Shown here piece by piece: positions 48,020 to 58,525 of a stretch of 64,000 nt of DNA. The DNA is taken from assembly GCF_002776525.5 (NCBI RefSeq), contig NC_045439.1:117967100-118031099 (forward strand). Reading direction: 5' to 3'. Every line of letters starts with the position of its first letter. Position 1 is the first letter of the stretch. The stretch comes from Piliocolobus tephrosceles (lineage: Eukaryota; Chordata; Mammalia; Primates; Cercopithecidae). The notes under the pieces were generated by a model. It was not told where the DNA came from and did no database searches. It saw only the letters and a program-made list of their open reading frames with translations. A program made the position numbers and the translations under genes.

Positions 48020-48737
48020 TTGTAAAAAACTTAAGAATGTTCACACAAAACCTGCACACAAATATTTATAGCAACTTTGCATAGTCACCCAAACTGGTAA
48101 GTAACCAAGATATTTCTCAATACATTAATGGATAGAGAAATAGTGGTACATTTTTACAATGGAATATTATTAAATGATAGAAAGAAATGAGCTAAAAAAA
48201 GTACAAAAATAATAATAATAAAAAAAGAAATGAGTTATCTAGCTATGAAAAGACATGAAGGAACCAAAAATGTATGTTGCTAAGTGAAAGAAGCCAATCT
48301 GAAAAGATGACATATTTTATCATTCCAAATATATAACGTTTCGGGAAAAGGAAAATCTATAGAGATAGTAAGAAAATCAGTAGTTGCCAGGGTTCCAGGA
48401 GAGGAAGCAGTGAACAGAAGCAGCACAGGGAAATTTTAGACAGTAAAACTATTCTGTATTATACTGTAATGTCAGATATATGTCTTTATAAATTTGTCAA
48501 AACTCTATAGAATGTTCAACACAAAGTGTGAATCCTAATGTAAACTATAGATTTTTCTTAATAGTAGATTAGTGATATTTGCTTGTGAGTTGTAACCAGC
48601 ATACCACACTAGTGCAAGGTATTAATAGAGGAACTTGTATGTGTGAGGGTGAGACAGCATATGGGCACCCTATGTATTTCCACTCAATTTTTCTGTAAAC
48701 CTAAAACTACTCTAAAAATATAATCTATTGATTCAAC
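48020..48737 (+). mobile_element. Old L1 (L1M/L1ME-like) 3' end, 5'-truncated
   Basis: 'gaaaagacatgaaggaacca', 'gctaagtgaaagaagccaat', 'ctgaaaagatgacatatttt', 'tcagtagttgccagggttcc', 'ctctatagaatgttcaacac', 'aagtgtgaatcctaatgtaa' and 'aacctaaaactactctaaaa' give ORF2 end plus 3'UTR. A short A-rich duplication interrupts it at 48185-48232 (AGAAATGAG repeated around an (AAT)n seed). Confidence 0.88.
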
Positions 48738-49470
48738 AACAACTACAATTAACATTAAAGTAAAAAAGGGTAAAAGATTTTTCCTAACCTTAATCACAGA
48801 AAGTCTGAAGCTACCTTACTAAGGTAAAATTGGCTTAAAGTAATGGTGAGCAGAACCTACCATTTTCTCCCAAATTCACATCAAAATGTTGTTTTAAAAT
48901 TATATTAAAAATCAACAATTAAAACACCAAAAATAAGTATTGACATCAATTTATTGCAAAGTCTGTTATTACTGCTTGTTAGGTAACACCTCAGTGGAAC
49001 TAGAATGAGAAAAATGCACGCATTTATTATTCCTCCCTAGAAGTAATGGAGGCAAAGGGAGGGGGCACCTATAGGTAGAAGTAACTGAGTTATATTTTAA
49101 ATTAGACACCAAATCTAATAATATAAAATATGCTTTTAAACTATTGCAATTTATGAAACTAGACAATGAAAGGAGAAAATGTACAATCAGGAAAACAAAT
49201 TCTGTAAAACTGAATTGAAGGTTTGCCATAATTTTTAGCAAAGAACACAGTAAAGAAAAATCCCACTTCCCAAAACATGCTTGAAGCATGCAGGATTGTA
49301 GTGTTAGATTATAAATGAGTATATGGATGCGTTTCTCTAGACCTTATAGCAAGCTAAATGAACAAAGATTACCTGGACTGTTTGATTCATTTATTAAAGT
49401 TTTAAAAGAATATTTAAAACATGATTTAACATAGCAAGATGAACACTGGGATACAGAGTACCAATTTGTA
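48738..49470. other. Unclassified
   Basis: AT-rich, with one 106-residue minus-strand frame (48969-49289) that has no recognisable domain. Confidence 0.35.
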
Positions 49471-49642
49471 GGGCTGCCAGATAAAATAAGGATGCCTAAT
49501 TAGATTTCAATTTCAGATAAACAACAATTTATTTAGTATAATTATGCTCCATGCAATATTTAGGACATTCTTACACTAGAGTTATTGTTTATTCAAATTA
49601 AAATATGATTAGGTTTATTTTTATTTACTTAGCCTGGCAACC
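49471..49642. mobile_element. Palindromic MITE-like DNA transposon remnant
   Basis: The left end GGGCTGCCAGATAAAATAAGG and the right end CTTAGCCTGGCAACCC are imperfect inverted complements, and the interior continues the inverted symmetry ('ttcagataaacaacaattta' against 'gttattgtttattcaaatta'). This matches a known primate palindromic MITE by sequence; I think MER53 but am not sure of the name. No coding capacity. Confidence 0.75.
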
Positions 49643-49756
49643 CGACAATTTGCCAATCTTGTACATGTACAACCTAACCATTTAGTTTCATTTTTACACA
49701 TTTTCCTTTTTGGAATTGGGAAATCATAAATTATAATACAATCTCTCTATACACAC

Positions 49757-49942
49757 TTTTTTTTTTTTTTTTTTTTTTTTTTGAGACGGAGTCTCGCTCT
49801 GTCGCCCAGGCTGGAGTGCAGTGGCGCCATCTCCACTCACTGCAAGCTCCGCCTCCCGGGTTCATGCCATTCTCCTGCCTCAGCCTCCAGCGTAGCTGGG
49901 ACTACAGGCGCCCGCTACGACGCCTGGCTAATTTTTTGTATT
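49757..49942 (-). mobile_element. 5'-truncated AluY, antisense
   Basis: A T26 tail (49757-49782) precedes GAGACGGAGTCTCGCTCTGTCG. The element stops in the central linker at 'aattttttgtatt' (49942), so only the right arm remains. Low divergence ('ctgcaagctccgcctcccgg') indicates AluY. The flank after it is unrelated sequence. Confidence 0.92.
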
Positions 49943-50127
49943 AAAACTACTCGATACTTACGTCTGCATCGTGATCTGTGAATGCACTCTTTTTCTATGA
50001 TTGTAGGTTTTAGGGCTAACTTTTGTAAATAATGATTCATTCTGGAAAGATAGGTCCTTAGGAACCTCAGTCCATTTGCATTTATTCTGATACATTTGAA
50101 TTTATTTCTTTTATTCTGTGCTTTCTT

Positions 50128-50624
50128 TTTTGTGCCTGTTCTAATAAAACTTCATTTTTAAACTTTTATTTTAAGTTCAGGGGTACAAGTGCAGATTTTT
50201 TATATAGGTAAACTTGTGTCATGGGGATTTGTTGTACAGATGATTTCATCACTGAGATATTAAGCTTAGTTATTTTATTAGTTATTTTTTCTGATTCTCT
50301 CACTCCTCCAACTCTCCACCCCCCAAAAGGCTCCAGTGTGTGTTGTTCCCCTCTTTGTGTCCATGTGTTCTCATCACTGAGTTCCAACATATAAGTGAGA
50401 ACATGCAGTATTTGGTTTTCTGTTCCTGTCTTAGTTTGCTAAGAATAATGACCTCCTGCTCCATCTATGTCCCGGCAAAAGACATGATCTTGTTCATTTT
50501 TATGGCTGCACATTATTCCATGTGGCGATTTCTCGAAGACCTAAAGACAGAAATAGGATCTGACCCAACAAGCCCATTACCGGGTACATGTCCAGAGGAA
50601 CAGAAATCATTCTATTTTGTGCCT
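50128..50624 (-). mobile_element. 5'-inverted (twin-primed) L1, with candidate duplications
   Basis: 50156-50521 is an antisense primate L1 3' end ('tttattttaagttcaggggt', 'tgtgtgttgttcccctcttt', 'gagaacatgcagtatttggt'). At 'attattccatg|tggcgatttc' (about 50521) orientation flips, and 50522-50612 reads as sense ORF2 ('tggcgatttctcgaagacct', 'cccattaccgggtacatg'). TTTTGTGCCT at 50128-50137 and 50615-50624 flanks the unit. Some 20 bases between the left duplication and the L1 3' end are unexplained (tail decay or a tiny 3' transduction). Confidence 0.8.
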
Positions 50625-50804
50625 TCTTTGTGTCCTTTTTCCTCTGTTTTGCTCCCCCATTGAATTGATTGAGTTTTCTTCATTTCCTACATTTTCCCTC
50701 TGCTGGTTTGGAATATATGCATTTTGTTGGTGCTTTAAAAAATGATTATCTATAGTGTTTACTCACACTTAACTGAAATCTAACAAATATTTTTGTCTCC
50801 CAAA

Positions 50805-51346
50805 TAATATAAAGATTTTTTAAAATTACTTTTTATGTTTAAATAGCTTTTGCAGTACAAGTGGTTTTCAGTTACATGGATAAATTGTATAAGTGATGAA
50901 GTCTGAGATTTTAATGCATCTGTCCCCAAGTAGTATACATTGTACCCAATATGTAATTTATTTTCCCTCACCCTGCTTCTATCCTCCCACTTCTGAGTCT
51001 CCAAAGTCCATTATAACCCTCTGTATGACTTTGCTTACCCATAGGTTAGCTCCCACTTACAAGTGAGAACACATGATATTTGGTTTCTCATTCCTGAGTT
51101 ACTTCGCTTAGAGTAATTGCCTTCAGCTCCATTCAAGTTGCTGCAAAAGATACTATTTCATTCTTTTTTTTTTTTTTATCGATGAGTAGCATTCCATGAT
51201 GTATACATACCACATTTTCTTTATCCACTTGTTGGTTGATGACACTTAGATTAGTTCCATATATTTGCAATTGTGAATTTTACTGCAATAAACATATATG
51301 TGCAGGTGTCTTTTTGATATAGTGACTTCTTAATATAAAGATTTTT
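50805..51346 (-). mobile_element. 5'-truncated antisense L1 with 16-bp duplications
   Basis: TAATATAAAGATTTTT occurs at 50805-50820 and 51331-51346. The insert (50821-51330) is antisense L1 3'UTR and ORF2 end ('ggttagctcccacttacaag', 'tgagaacacatgatatttgg', 'ttccatgatgtatacatacc'). A 12-T run lies at 51167-51178 inside it. Despite marked divergence from young L1, the duplication is perfect. Confidence 0.9.
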
Positions 51347-51453
51347 ACATCCCAGTCTCCTCTCATGCCCTCATGCTGATCGTATCTGTTATTGTATTTT
51401 AGTATATTGTTCCAATTTGTCCTTAAGCTGTTCAAAACATTTCTTACTATCCT

Positions 51454-51736
51454 ACCAGGGACAGTGGCTCAAGCCTGTAATCCCAGAACTTTGGGAAACT
51501 GAGGTAGGAACAGTGTTTGAAGCCAGGAGTTAGAGACAAGGCTGTACAACATAGGGAAACTCCATCTCTATCAACAACTTAATAAAAAATAACTGGACAT
51601 GATGGCTTGTGTTTGTAGTCTCAGCTACTTTGGAGGCTGAGGCAAGAGAATTGCTAGAACCCAGGAGTGCAAGGCTGCAGTAATTTATGATTGTGCCACT
51701 GCACTCTAGCCTGGGCAGCTGAACGAGACCCTAAGA
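51454..51736 (+). mobile_element. AluJ, sense
   Basis: 'gggacagtggctcaagcctg', linker 'tcaacaacttaataaaaaat', right arm 'gtgccactgcactctagcct'. Strong divergence and missing early bases indicate AluJ. The A tail is replaced by a (GT)n run. Confidence 0.9.
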
Positions 51737-51768
51737 GTGTGTGTGTGTGTATGTGTGTGTGTGTGTGT
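51737..51768. repeat. (GT)n microsatellite at the Alu tail
   Basis: GTGTGTGTGTGT-AT-GTGTGTGTGTGTGT directly after 'accctaagag', where the Alu tail should be. Confidence 0.95.
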
Positions 51769-52199
51769 ATTATATACACATGTATATAATTTAATTTTAG
51801 GTAAAGTAACCCATACAATTACTGATCACTTTGCTTAACATTATTTTTGGTCTCGTATCTTCCTTTTGAGTTGAAATTCTTTCCTACTGAAGTTTGTACT
51901 TCAGTAATTTTTCTAGTGAGGATTTTTTAGTGGCAAATTCTTTCTGCCTTTGATTGTCTAAATGTGTCTTTCATGCCCCAAATGCCAGTAATATCTGATT
52001 GAGAAATGTTAAGCCTCTTAGGGCAATCACTGTGTGATTTCATACGTGTAACACCTTCATTTTTAGTTCTGTCTTCATTTCTAGTCTCTGGTAGTATCCC
52101 GAAAAATAACATGTTTTATGTTACACTTGGCATTATACAAGTTACATTTTTTTCAACTTATTAATCAATTGTGTTACCAAAACCAGATTTCTGCCAACT

Positions 52200-52440
52200 A
52201 AATGTATATGTATGTGTGTGCATATATATACACACGCACATATATAAATAAATACATATATGTACATATAATATATGAATACACAGGTGATAAATACACA
52301 CACATAAATATACATCTACAGATATACATCCAGTATATGCACATATATAGTGTATATGTACACATACATAGTGTAACATACATAGTTTATATACTGTACT
52401 TGTATGTTTATATATATATAAAGTTTATATATATATAAAC
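52200..52440. repeat. TATG/CATA-rich alternating purine-pyrimidine tract with palindromes
   Basis: Nearly continuous alternation of TA, TG and CA steps over 240 bp, giving spurious long frames on both strands. It ends with GTTTATATATATATAAAGTTT and the perfect palindrome GTTTATATATATATAAAC (52423-52440). Likely an expanded microsatellite complex prone to unusual DNA structure. Confidence 0.92.
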
Positions 52441-54344
52441 ATGTCTACTTATCTATATACCTGGTATCTGCATGTAATCTTATATTTCTATTTTTCTATC
52501 TTTAAATATAGAGAGAAAAAATAATTGGACTCCTAATAAACTGATGCTAATAATGGCTATTTATGTGTTGTAAGATGTGTTGAGTTCCTTAAGAATTTTG
52601 GACTTTTTTACAATGCATAAACTCTTTGTATAACTTATTTTTGAGTATAAATTCCTGTGTAAAATATTGTGTATTCATAGAATTATTTCCCTTTAAAACT
52701 TGACATTAGTCATGCTCAAAGAATATATTGATTATGATTGAAGGCTATAAAATCAGGAAAAGATATGGTGGGCGTGGGTTATTTATTAAATCTGAAAAAG
52801 CTATCTTTAAAGATACAGAAAATTGCGGTGTCTTTTTTGAAAACAGACAATGCAAGAAGAATGACTCTATTTGTAGTCCGATAAGGCAGTCATCAAAAGT
52901 TGCCTACACAAACACCAATCACAACCACTTTCTTACTGGCTCTCCTCTCTAAGTACTTCAGGAAATGAAAATCTCAATTATCTATCCTCTTTCACAGCTA
53001 GGAGAGGTTGTATGATCTGATTCTGGCCAATGAGATTTATGAGAAAGCCTGCTGGGTGGGATTGAGGGGAGACTACAAAAGTGTGTCCTTACAAGCTAAT
53101 ATTTACCAGCTTAAGAATATGCCCAAATGATCAGTTGGAGTATTCGTAAGTGTAAAATGAATTGATAAAAAGCAAATGGACTGCAAATTGGCTATATTTT
53201 TGACAGTGGAAAGTTATAAAACCCTAGGCCTGGCCAGCTACAGTCCCTGTTTTTAAATCACTAATATAAGGACTGAATTCCTTAAATTACACACAGAAAG
53301 AGTTCCTGTGGCCATTCAGGATGCAGGAAGGACATCTCTCTCCTCTTTGCCCACCAAGGAGGAAATAGAGATTTTCCTACAGAGAAAATGAGAGAGATTT
53401 TAATACGTCTGATTAGGAAAACTATTTCATTGCAGGGCATGGAGTCTCACTAATCCTATCCACAAGTTTTATATACTATATGCTGGTTTTAATATATAAT
53501 ATGGACATTGCTATATGTTTTTTGTTCTCCCTTTTGCCAAATATGCTATTTTTATTGCAGTTACTTGCTTCTTCTCAACTACTGTATATTGCAGATGCTG
53601 TGGGTAGTTTTTGTTTTGTGGGGGGGCATGCAATTTGGATTTAATGACCAGATCTCTAGTGTGACTCTCTCTCGAAGAGTGAGTTAATGTAACAAAGAAA
53701 ATGATATACATAAATGTTGAGATTGTAGAGATTGTAAATTGGCACATATAACATCTATTTTTAAAACCCTTTATATTGCTCTCCTCTGCAAAAGATATTG
53801 AGAAACCAGTTTCTCAGTTGATCAGCCTCTTTCGAAGTTAGGATTCTGTGAATATGTCATCTAGTTTTTGGTGAAGTGTAAGTACTCTTGCTGCAGCTTC
53901 TGCAAAAACTTGCTTTCTTTATGTGAAAGGACAGACTCAATTTTCAAAGACTCATTTATCCCGTGACTTTTTTGTCTTATAATTAAGATATAATGCCTGG
54001 ATTATAAAAGTCACACTGCACTGTGACTTTCAGGTAACAAGCACAAGTGTCAGCATTACGGTCTCTTGATGCCATCATTCTGCAATTCAAACAACCTTGT
54101 TATACTTCTCCACTGTTGGTCAGGTTTTCTATTACACACAGGCACAAGTATTCCTCATGGAATCATCCCAAAATGGAAAGTTTTGTTATGTTAACCTCTT
54201 TGGAAATTCACAGCATGAAGACAGAAAGTATTATTGGATTCCCAAGATCTATGTTCAAGATCGACTTAATCTTTGACCCAAACAGTCATAGGATAGTGTT
54301 TGAGATCACTTCTGTCTCCTTTGTCTTTCCCATTCTACCTTCTT
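52441..54344. other. Unclassified; ancient LTR-like phrase and a hairpin
   Basis: 53000-53110 ('gatctgattctggccaatga', 'gcctgctgggtgggattgag') resembles an ancient LTR or DNA repeat that I cannot name. The inverted repeat AAAGTCACA-CTGCAC-TGTGACTTT lies at 54007-54030. No gene seen. Confidence 0.4.
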
Positions 54345-54647
54345 TGTACATTTTTTTTTTGGATGTAATCTCACTCTGTCACCAGGCTCGAGTGTGGTAG
54401 CACAATCTTGGCCCCCTATAACCTCCGCCTCCCGAGTTCAAGCGATTCTCCTGCCTCAGCGTCCCGAGTAGCTGGGAATACATGCACGTGCCTCTGTATC
54501 CAGCTAATTTTTGTATTTTTAGTAAAGACTGGATTACACCATGTTGGCCAGGATTGTCTTGATATCTTGACGTCATGATCCGTCCACCTCAGCCTCCCAA
54601 AGTGCTAGGATTACAGGTATGAGCCACGGCGCCCAGCCTGTGCATTT
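54345..54647 (-). mobile_element. Minus-strand AluS with short duplications
   Basis: T-tail 54351-54360, then GATGTAATCTCACTCTGTCACC and the reversed dimer to GGCGCCCAGCC at 54638. TGTACATTT before and TGTGCATTT after (54639-54647) are probable duplications with one mismatch. Diverged ('cttgacgtcatgatccgtcc'). Confidence 0.92.
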
Positions 54648-55009
54648 ATTTCTTAAACAATGAAAACATTTATTCATTTAATAAGAACCTATTATCATGC
54701 CTTCTATTATAACACACTTGATAAAAACATTTTGTTATGCACAATGAAAAGAGGGGCCATCAAATTTATCCTTCCTAGTTCAGATTTGTTGTAAGAATAA
54801 AATGCATATCTAGCAACTTTGTGTATAAAGACGCCTTGACGCATCACATATTTCAACTTTAATGCTACTAACTCGATACCACTTATGTGGTAGGCTCTAC
54901 AATAAAAGTTTATGCATCTATGTTTCATTTAATCTATGCAATAATCTGGAGGCTAATATTATCTTCTATATATACTAGGAAAATAAAATTCAGAAAAACT
55001 TATTTAGTT
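54648..55009. other. Unclassified
   Basis: AT-rich; short (ATTT)-type seeds but nothing recognised. Confidence 0.35.
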
Positions 55010-55740
55010 CAGATTTCATGACACTATTATTATAGTTGGTGTGCTAATCACTATGGAAACAAAAGAGATACTATCTCTCCACCATGACCTCATAGTTTAA
55101 AGAGGGAAACTCAGATAAGATGAGAATGCCATGAAATTCCAGAGGGAGATGATCTATTTGGGGGACATTAAAAAAAAAATGGCTTCAATGGAGGTGATGT
55201 TGGAGCTGGGTTTTTAAAATTGTGTTAAGATTTTACCAGACAGAAGAAGGACAGGTATTATCTACAAAAGCAGAGGCATACACATGCATGGCATATTCAG
55301 TGAACTATTGGTTTTCTTGTGTAATCAAAGTACTAGCTTTAGCGAGACAGAATGGTGGCAGACTGGTGACAGAGAACTACAAATTAAGTGTAATGGTATT
55401 TTTAAATGTTATATATAATATGTATGTATAATATATAATTTATATATAATATATAATTTAAGTATATATATATATTTTACTGTACAAAAATATGGAGCTA
55501 TTGAAAGTCGTTAAAAATGAACGATGGAAAAGGGATATAATGAGATTTGTACTTTCAAAAGATTATTCTGGTAATGGTGTAAATATTAAACAGAAAATGA
55601 AAGGAATGAGAAATTTAAACACCAGTTAAAAAGTTATTGCATTAGTTAAGGGAGACATTTGCACAGGTTGGGTCAATAGGACTTGTAATGTAATGGTTGA
55701 ATAATAAGAGGAATCCAAGATGATGGAAGGAATCCAAAAC
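55010..55740 (+). mobile_element. Ancient interspersed repeat, family not named
   Basis: 'gatataatgagatttgtact', 'agattattctggtaatggtg' and 'gttattgcattagttaaggg' follow a common mammalian fossil repeat (the 'gtgacatgatcagatttg' block). The left part (55030-55200) fits its upstream region. It is split by an AT microsatellite at 55405-55480. I cannot give the family name with confidence. Confidence 0.5.
55405..55480. repeat. TA-rich low-complexity run
   Basis: ATATATAATATGTATGTATAATATATAATTTATATATAATA-type sequence, inside the ancient repeat. Confidence 0.9.
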
Positions 55741-56454
55741 AAAAAGCATTGGCAGAAAATGGGACATCCAGTTATCTACAACACAGGTAGAAATAGTGTC
55801 TAGATTGTGTGACCAGTTAATTCCTCTTTAAATATAACTTAGATTATTCATAATATAATTTGAAAGTTTTTTTTTAATTAAAAATGCATCAAAACGAAGG
55901 ACAATAGTTCATATGGAAGAATAAAATATTTCATATGTATTGTGATGTCACAGGTATTTTTAGTACTTTTTATACAATGACCCTCTGGACTTTTAAAATA
56001 AATTTGTATAATCTATATTATAATGCGCTTTGAACAATATGAAGAATAATATATGATTAAATGGAACAAGAATACATAACTCTGGTTATTTTGACTAGCT
56101 CTTGCTCTTTCTCCCATACACAAAAAAATTTATTGTGTGTATTTCATGATTTTTTATTAATTTAGATATCCAAATATATACCTTAATTCCACTGTAATTC
56201 ATTATAATAAAAAAATCCTGATGTGAACACTACTAGAATTTTACATTAACCAATAATTTATTCAACTATTTTACTCTTTTGTGTTCCAACAGTCATAATA
56301 ATTTATTTTTGCTTTTAGAGTTTTGAGTGAAACTTATATATAGTGTCCTTCTTCCTTGATTTCTGACTCAATGGGAAAGTAAGACACAGGCTTGAGGAAT
56401 AAAATACACCTTCATCACATATAAAGGAAGTATGGAATTTTTTTATTTTTAGAT
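55741..56454. other. Unclassified AT-rich stretch
   Basis: Nothing recognised between the ancient repeat and the L1 complex. Confidence 0.35.
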
Positions 56455-56733
56455 AGTCGTAGTGTGTAGAAAGACAACTGAGTTTCAGATATTGATTTCG
56501 TATCCTGCAACGTTACTGAATTTATCAGTTTGAATAATTTTTGGTGGAGTCTTTGGAACTTTTCTACTTATAAGATAATGCAACTGCAAACAGAAGTACA
56601 AAATTACTTCTTTATTTCTGATTTGGAAGACTTTTACTTCTTTTTCTCACCAATTGCTCTAAGACTTCCAATACCATATTGAATCTAGGTGGTGAGAGTA
56701 GGCATTCTTGACTTGTTTCTAATCTTAGAGAAA
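56455..56733 (-). mobile_element. L1 ORF2 fragment, antisense
   Basis: 'cgtatcctgcaacgttactg', 'gtggagtctttggaactttt', 'cttctttttctcaccaattg', 'aataccatattgaatctagg', and 'gagtaggcattcttgacttg' are antisense ORF2. It stops abruptly at 56733, where a sense L1 5'UTR begins. Confidence 0.88.
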
Positions 56734-58525
56734 AACGAGGAGGTGAAGCAAGAAGGCTGAATAGAACCCTGTAGCTATTGTCCCTCCATTTAAAAACGCC
56801 AAATTAAGAAAAAAAAATCATGCAAGAAAGCACTTTATAACCAGCAAAAAATCAAGTGAACAATTACATTACCTGATTTTAGCATAACATCAAGGAAAGA
56901 GACATTGAAGAGGGTAGAAACGACAGTCTTGCATTTCCTAAACCATCTCTTCCCGGCTATGCCACATGGGAAGATAATCTGTGTGCTTGAGGAAGAGAGA
57001 GTGAAGTGATCCTGGGACTTGACATTGGAACTCAATGCTGCACTATCACAGCAGAACATGACACACGGCAGGATTCTGCCAGCGCCCGCAGAGGGAACAT
57101 TTTGATCAACCCTGATCAGAGGGGAATTTTTAGTTCGAGCAAGGTGAAGCAGTAGATTTGGGGTGCATTTGACTCAGCAAGACACCAGCTGTGTCAGTCT
57201 GGGAAGTGCCTGTCTCACCCCTCTGCCAACTCCAGGCAGTCCAGCACAAAGAGACACTCCTTTGAATTAAGGAATAGAGAGGTAAGAGAGGTAGAAACCA
57301 TCCAGTAACACAGGGAATTCTTCCTTTTCTTACCCAAGCCCACCAATATGGTACTTCTGAGTCTGCAAGAGTCACAAAGGGCTGCAGCGACTGCAGGCTT
57401 AGACCACATCATTCAATTTCCTTTGAACGTGTGGAAAGTCTTCTCAAGAAGGATAGGTACAAGCAAATCTAGACTGGTAAGATTGGAATAAATGCCTAAC
57501 TTTTCAATATCCAGACATTGATAAACATCTGTAAGCACCAACAATAACCAGAAAAATAGTTTTTCACTAAATGAACTAAATAAGGCACCAGTGAGCAACT
57601 CCAGAGTGATGAAGATATGTGATAATTCAGACAGAGAATTCAAAATACCTGTCTTGAAGAAGTTCAGTGAACTTCAGGATTTATAGAGAAGCAATTCAGA
57701 ATTCTAGCTGAGAAATTTAACAGAGAGAATGAAATAATTTAAAAATCAAGCAGAAGTTCTGGAGCTGAAATGTTCAATTGACAAACTGAAACCCTCAATG
57801 GCAGAACTGATTAAGCAGAAGAAAATCACAGTCAGAGGAAAAAAAATGAAATAAAAAGAATAAAAGGGAATGAAGTGGGCCTACAAGATCTAGAAAATAG
57901 CCTCAAGAGGGCAAATCTAAGTGTTATTGGCCTCAAAGAGAAGAGAGGTCAGAGTAAAACATGTATTCAAAGACATAATAAAAGAGAGCTTTCCAAACCT
58001 AGAGAAAGATATCAAAATTCAGGTAAAAAAGGTCATAGAACACCAAGAAGATTCAATCCAAATGCAACTACCTCAAAGCATTTGCTAATCAAACTCTCAA
58101 TAGTCAGGGATTTAAAAAGGGCTTCTTGAAGAAGCAAGAGAAAAGAAACAAATAACACATGAATGAGATTCCATACATCTGGCAGCAGACTTCACAGAGG
58201 AAACCTTATAGGCCAGGAGAGAGTGGAATGATATGCAAAGTGCTGAAGGATAAAAACTTCTTTCATAGACTATTGTATCCAATAAATGTACAGCATGATG
58301 ACTATAGTCAATAATAATATATTGTTCACTTGAAATTTGCTAAGAGAATAGATCTTAAGTATTCTCAGCACACACTCACACACTTGCAAAATGATAACTA
58401 AATGTGGTGTTGGATGTATTAATTAATTTGATTGTGGTAATCATTTCATATGTATAACATATCATGTACACCTTGACTATATTTGATTTTTATCAGTTAT
58501 ATTTCACTAAAGCTAGAAATTTTTT
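56734..58525 (+). mobile_element. L1 with 5'UTR and ORF1 joined directly to a 3' end; no ORF2
   Basis: 56734-57650 reads like an L1 5'UTR of L1PA/L1PB/L1M type ('tgaagcaagaaggctgaata', 'atctgtgtgcttgaggaaga', 'actccaggcagtccagcaca'). 57600-58285 is ORF1 ('cagagaattcaaaatacct', 'ccaaacctagagaaagatat', 'ataggccaggagagagtgga'). At about 58285 it passes directly to an L1 3'UTR ('actatagtcaataataat', 'aagagaatagatcttaagta', 'gattgtggtaatcatttcat'), ending about 58525. Some 4 kb expected for ORF2 are absent. HAL1-type origin, internal deletion, or a spliced L1 RNA are the alternatives. Confidence 0.78.
57600..58285 (+). pseudogene. L1 ORF1 remnant in the ORF2-less L1
   Basis: Coding similarity to L1 ORF1 coiled-coil and RNA-recognition regions. 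The open piece at 57875-58129 reads MGLQDLENSLKRANLSVIGL and continues into the conserved ERYQNSGKKGHRTPRRFNPNATT-like part. Stops (TAA at 57855 region and TGA at 58127-58129) break the frame. The C-terminal ~60 residues are lost at the junction with the 3'UTR. Confidence 0.8.

Larger units (their letters stand above)
49990..52190 (-). mobile_element. Ancient L1M 5'UTR-like backbone, antisense, multiply interrupted
   Basis: The pieces 49990-50127, 50625-50804, 51347-51453 and 51790-52190 read in order like one old repeat that I remember as an L1M 5' region (e.g. 'tccatttgcatttattctga', 'gtggcaaattctttctgcct', 'ttgattgtctaaatgtgtct'). Between them lie two L1 insertions and an Alu. The overall assignment rests on memory of the consensus, so it is moderate. 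No open frame. Confidence 0.55.

Noticed and set aside
52161..52438. Three long overlapping frames rich in Tyr, Ile, Cys and His
   Set aside because: Products of the alternating TA/TG/CA tract, open on both strands.
54047..54400. 117-residue frame
   Set aside because: Runs into an antisense Alu and has no supporting features.
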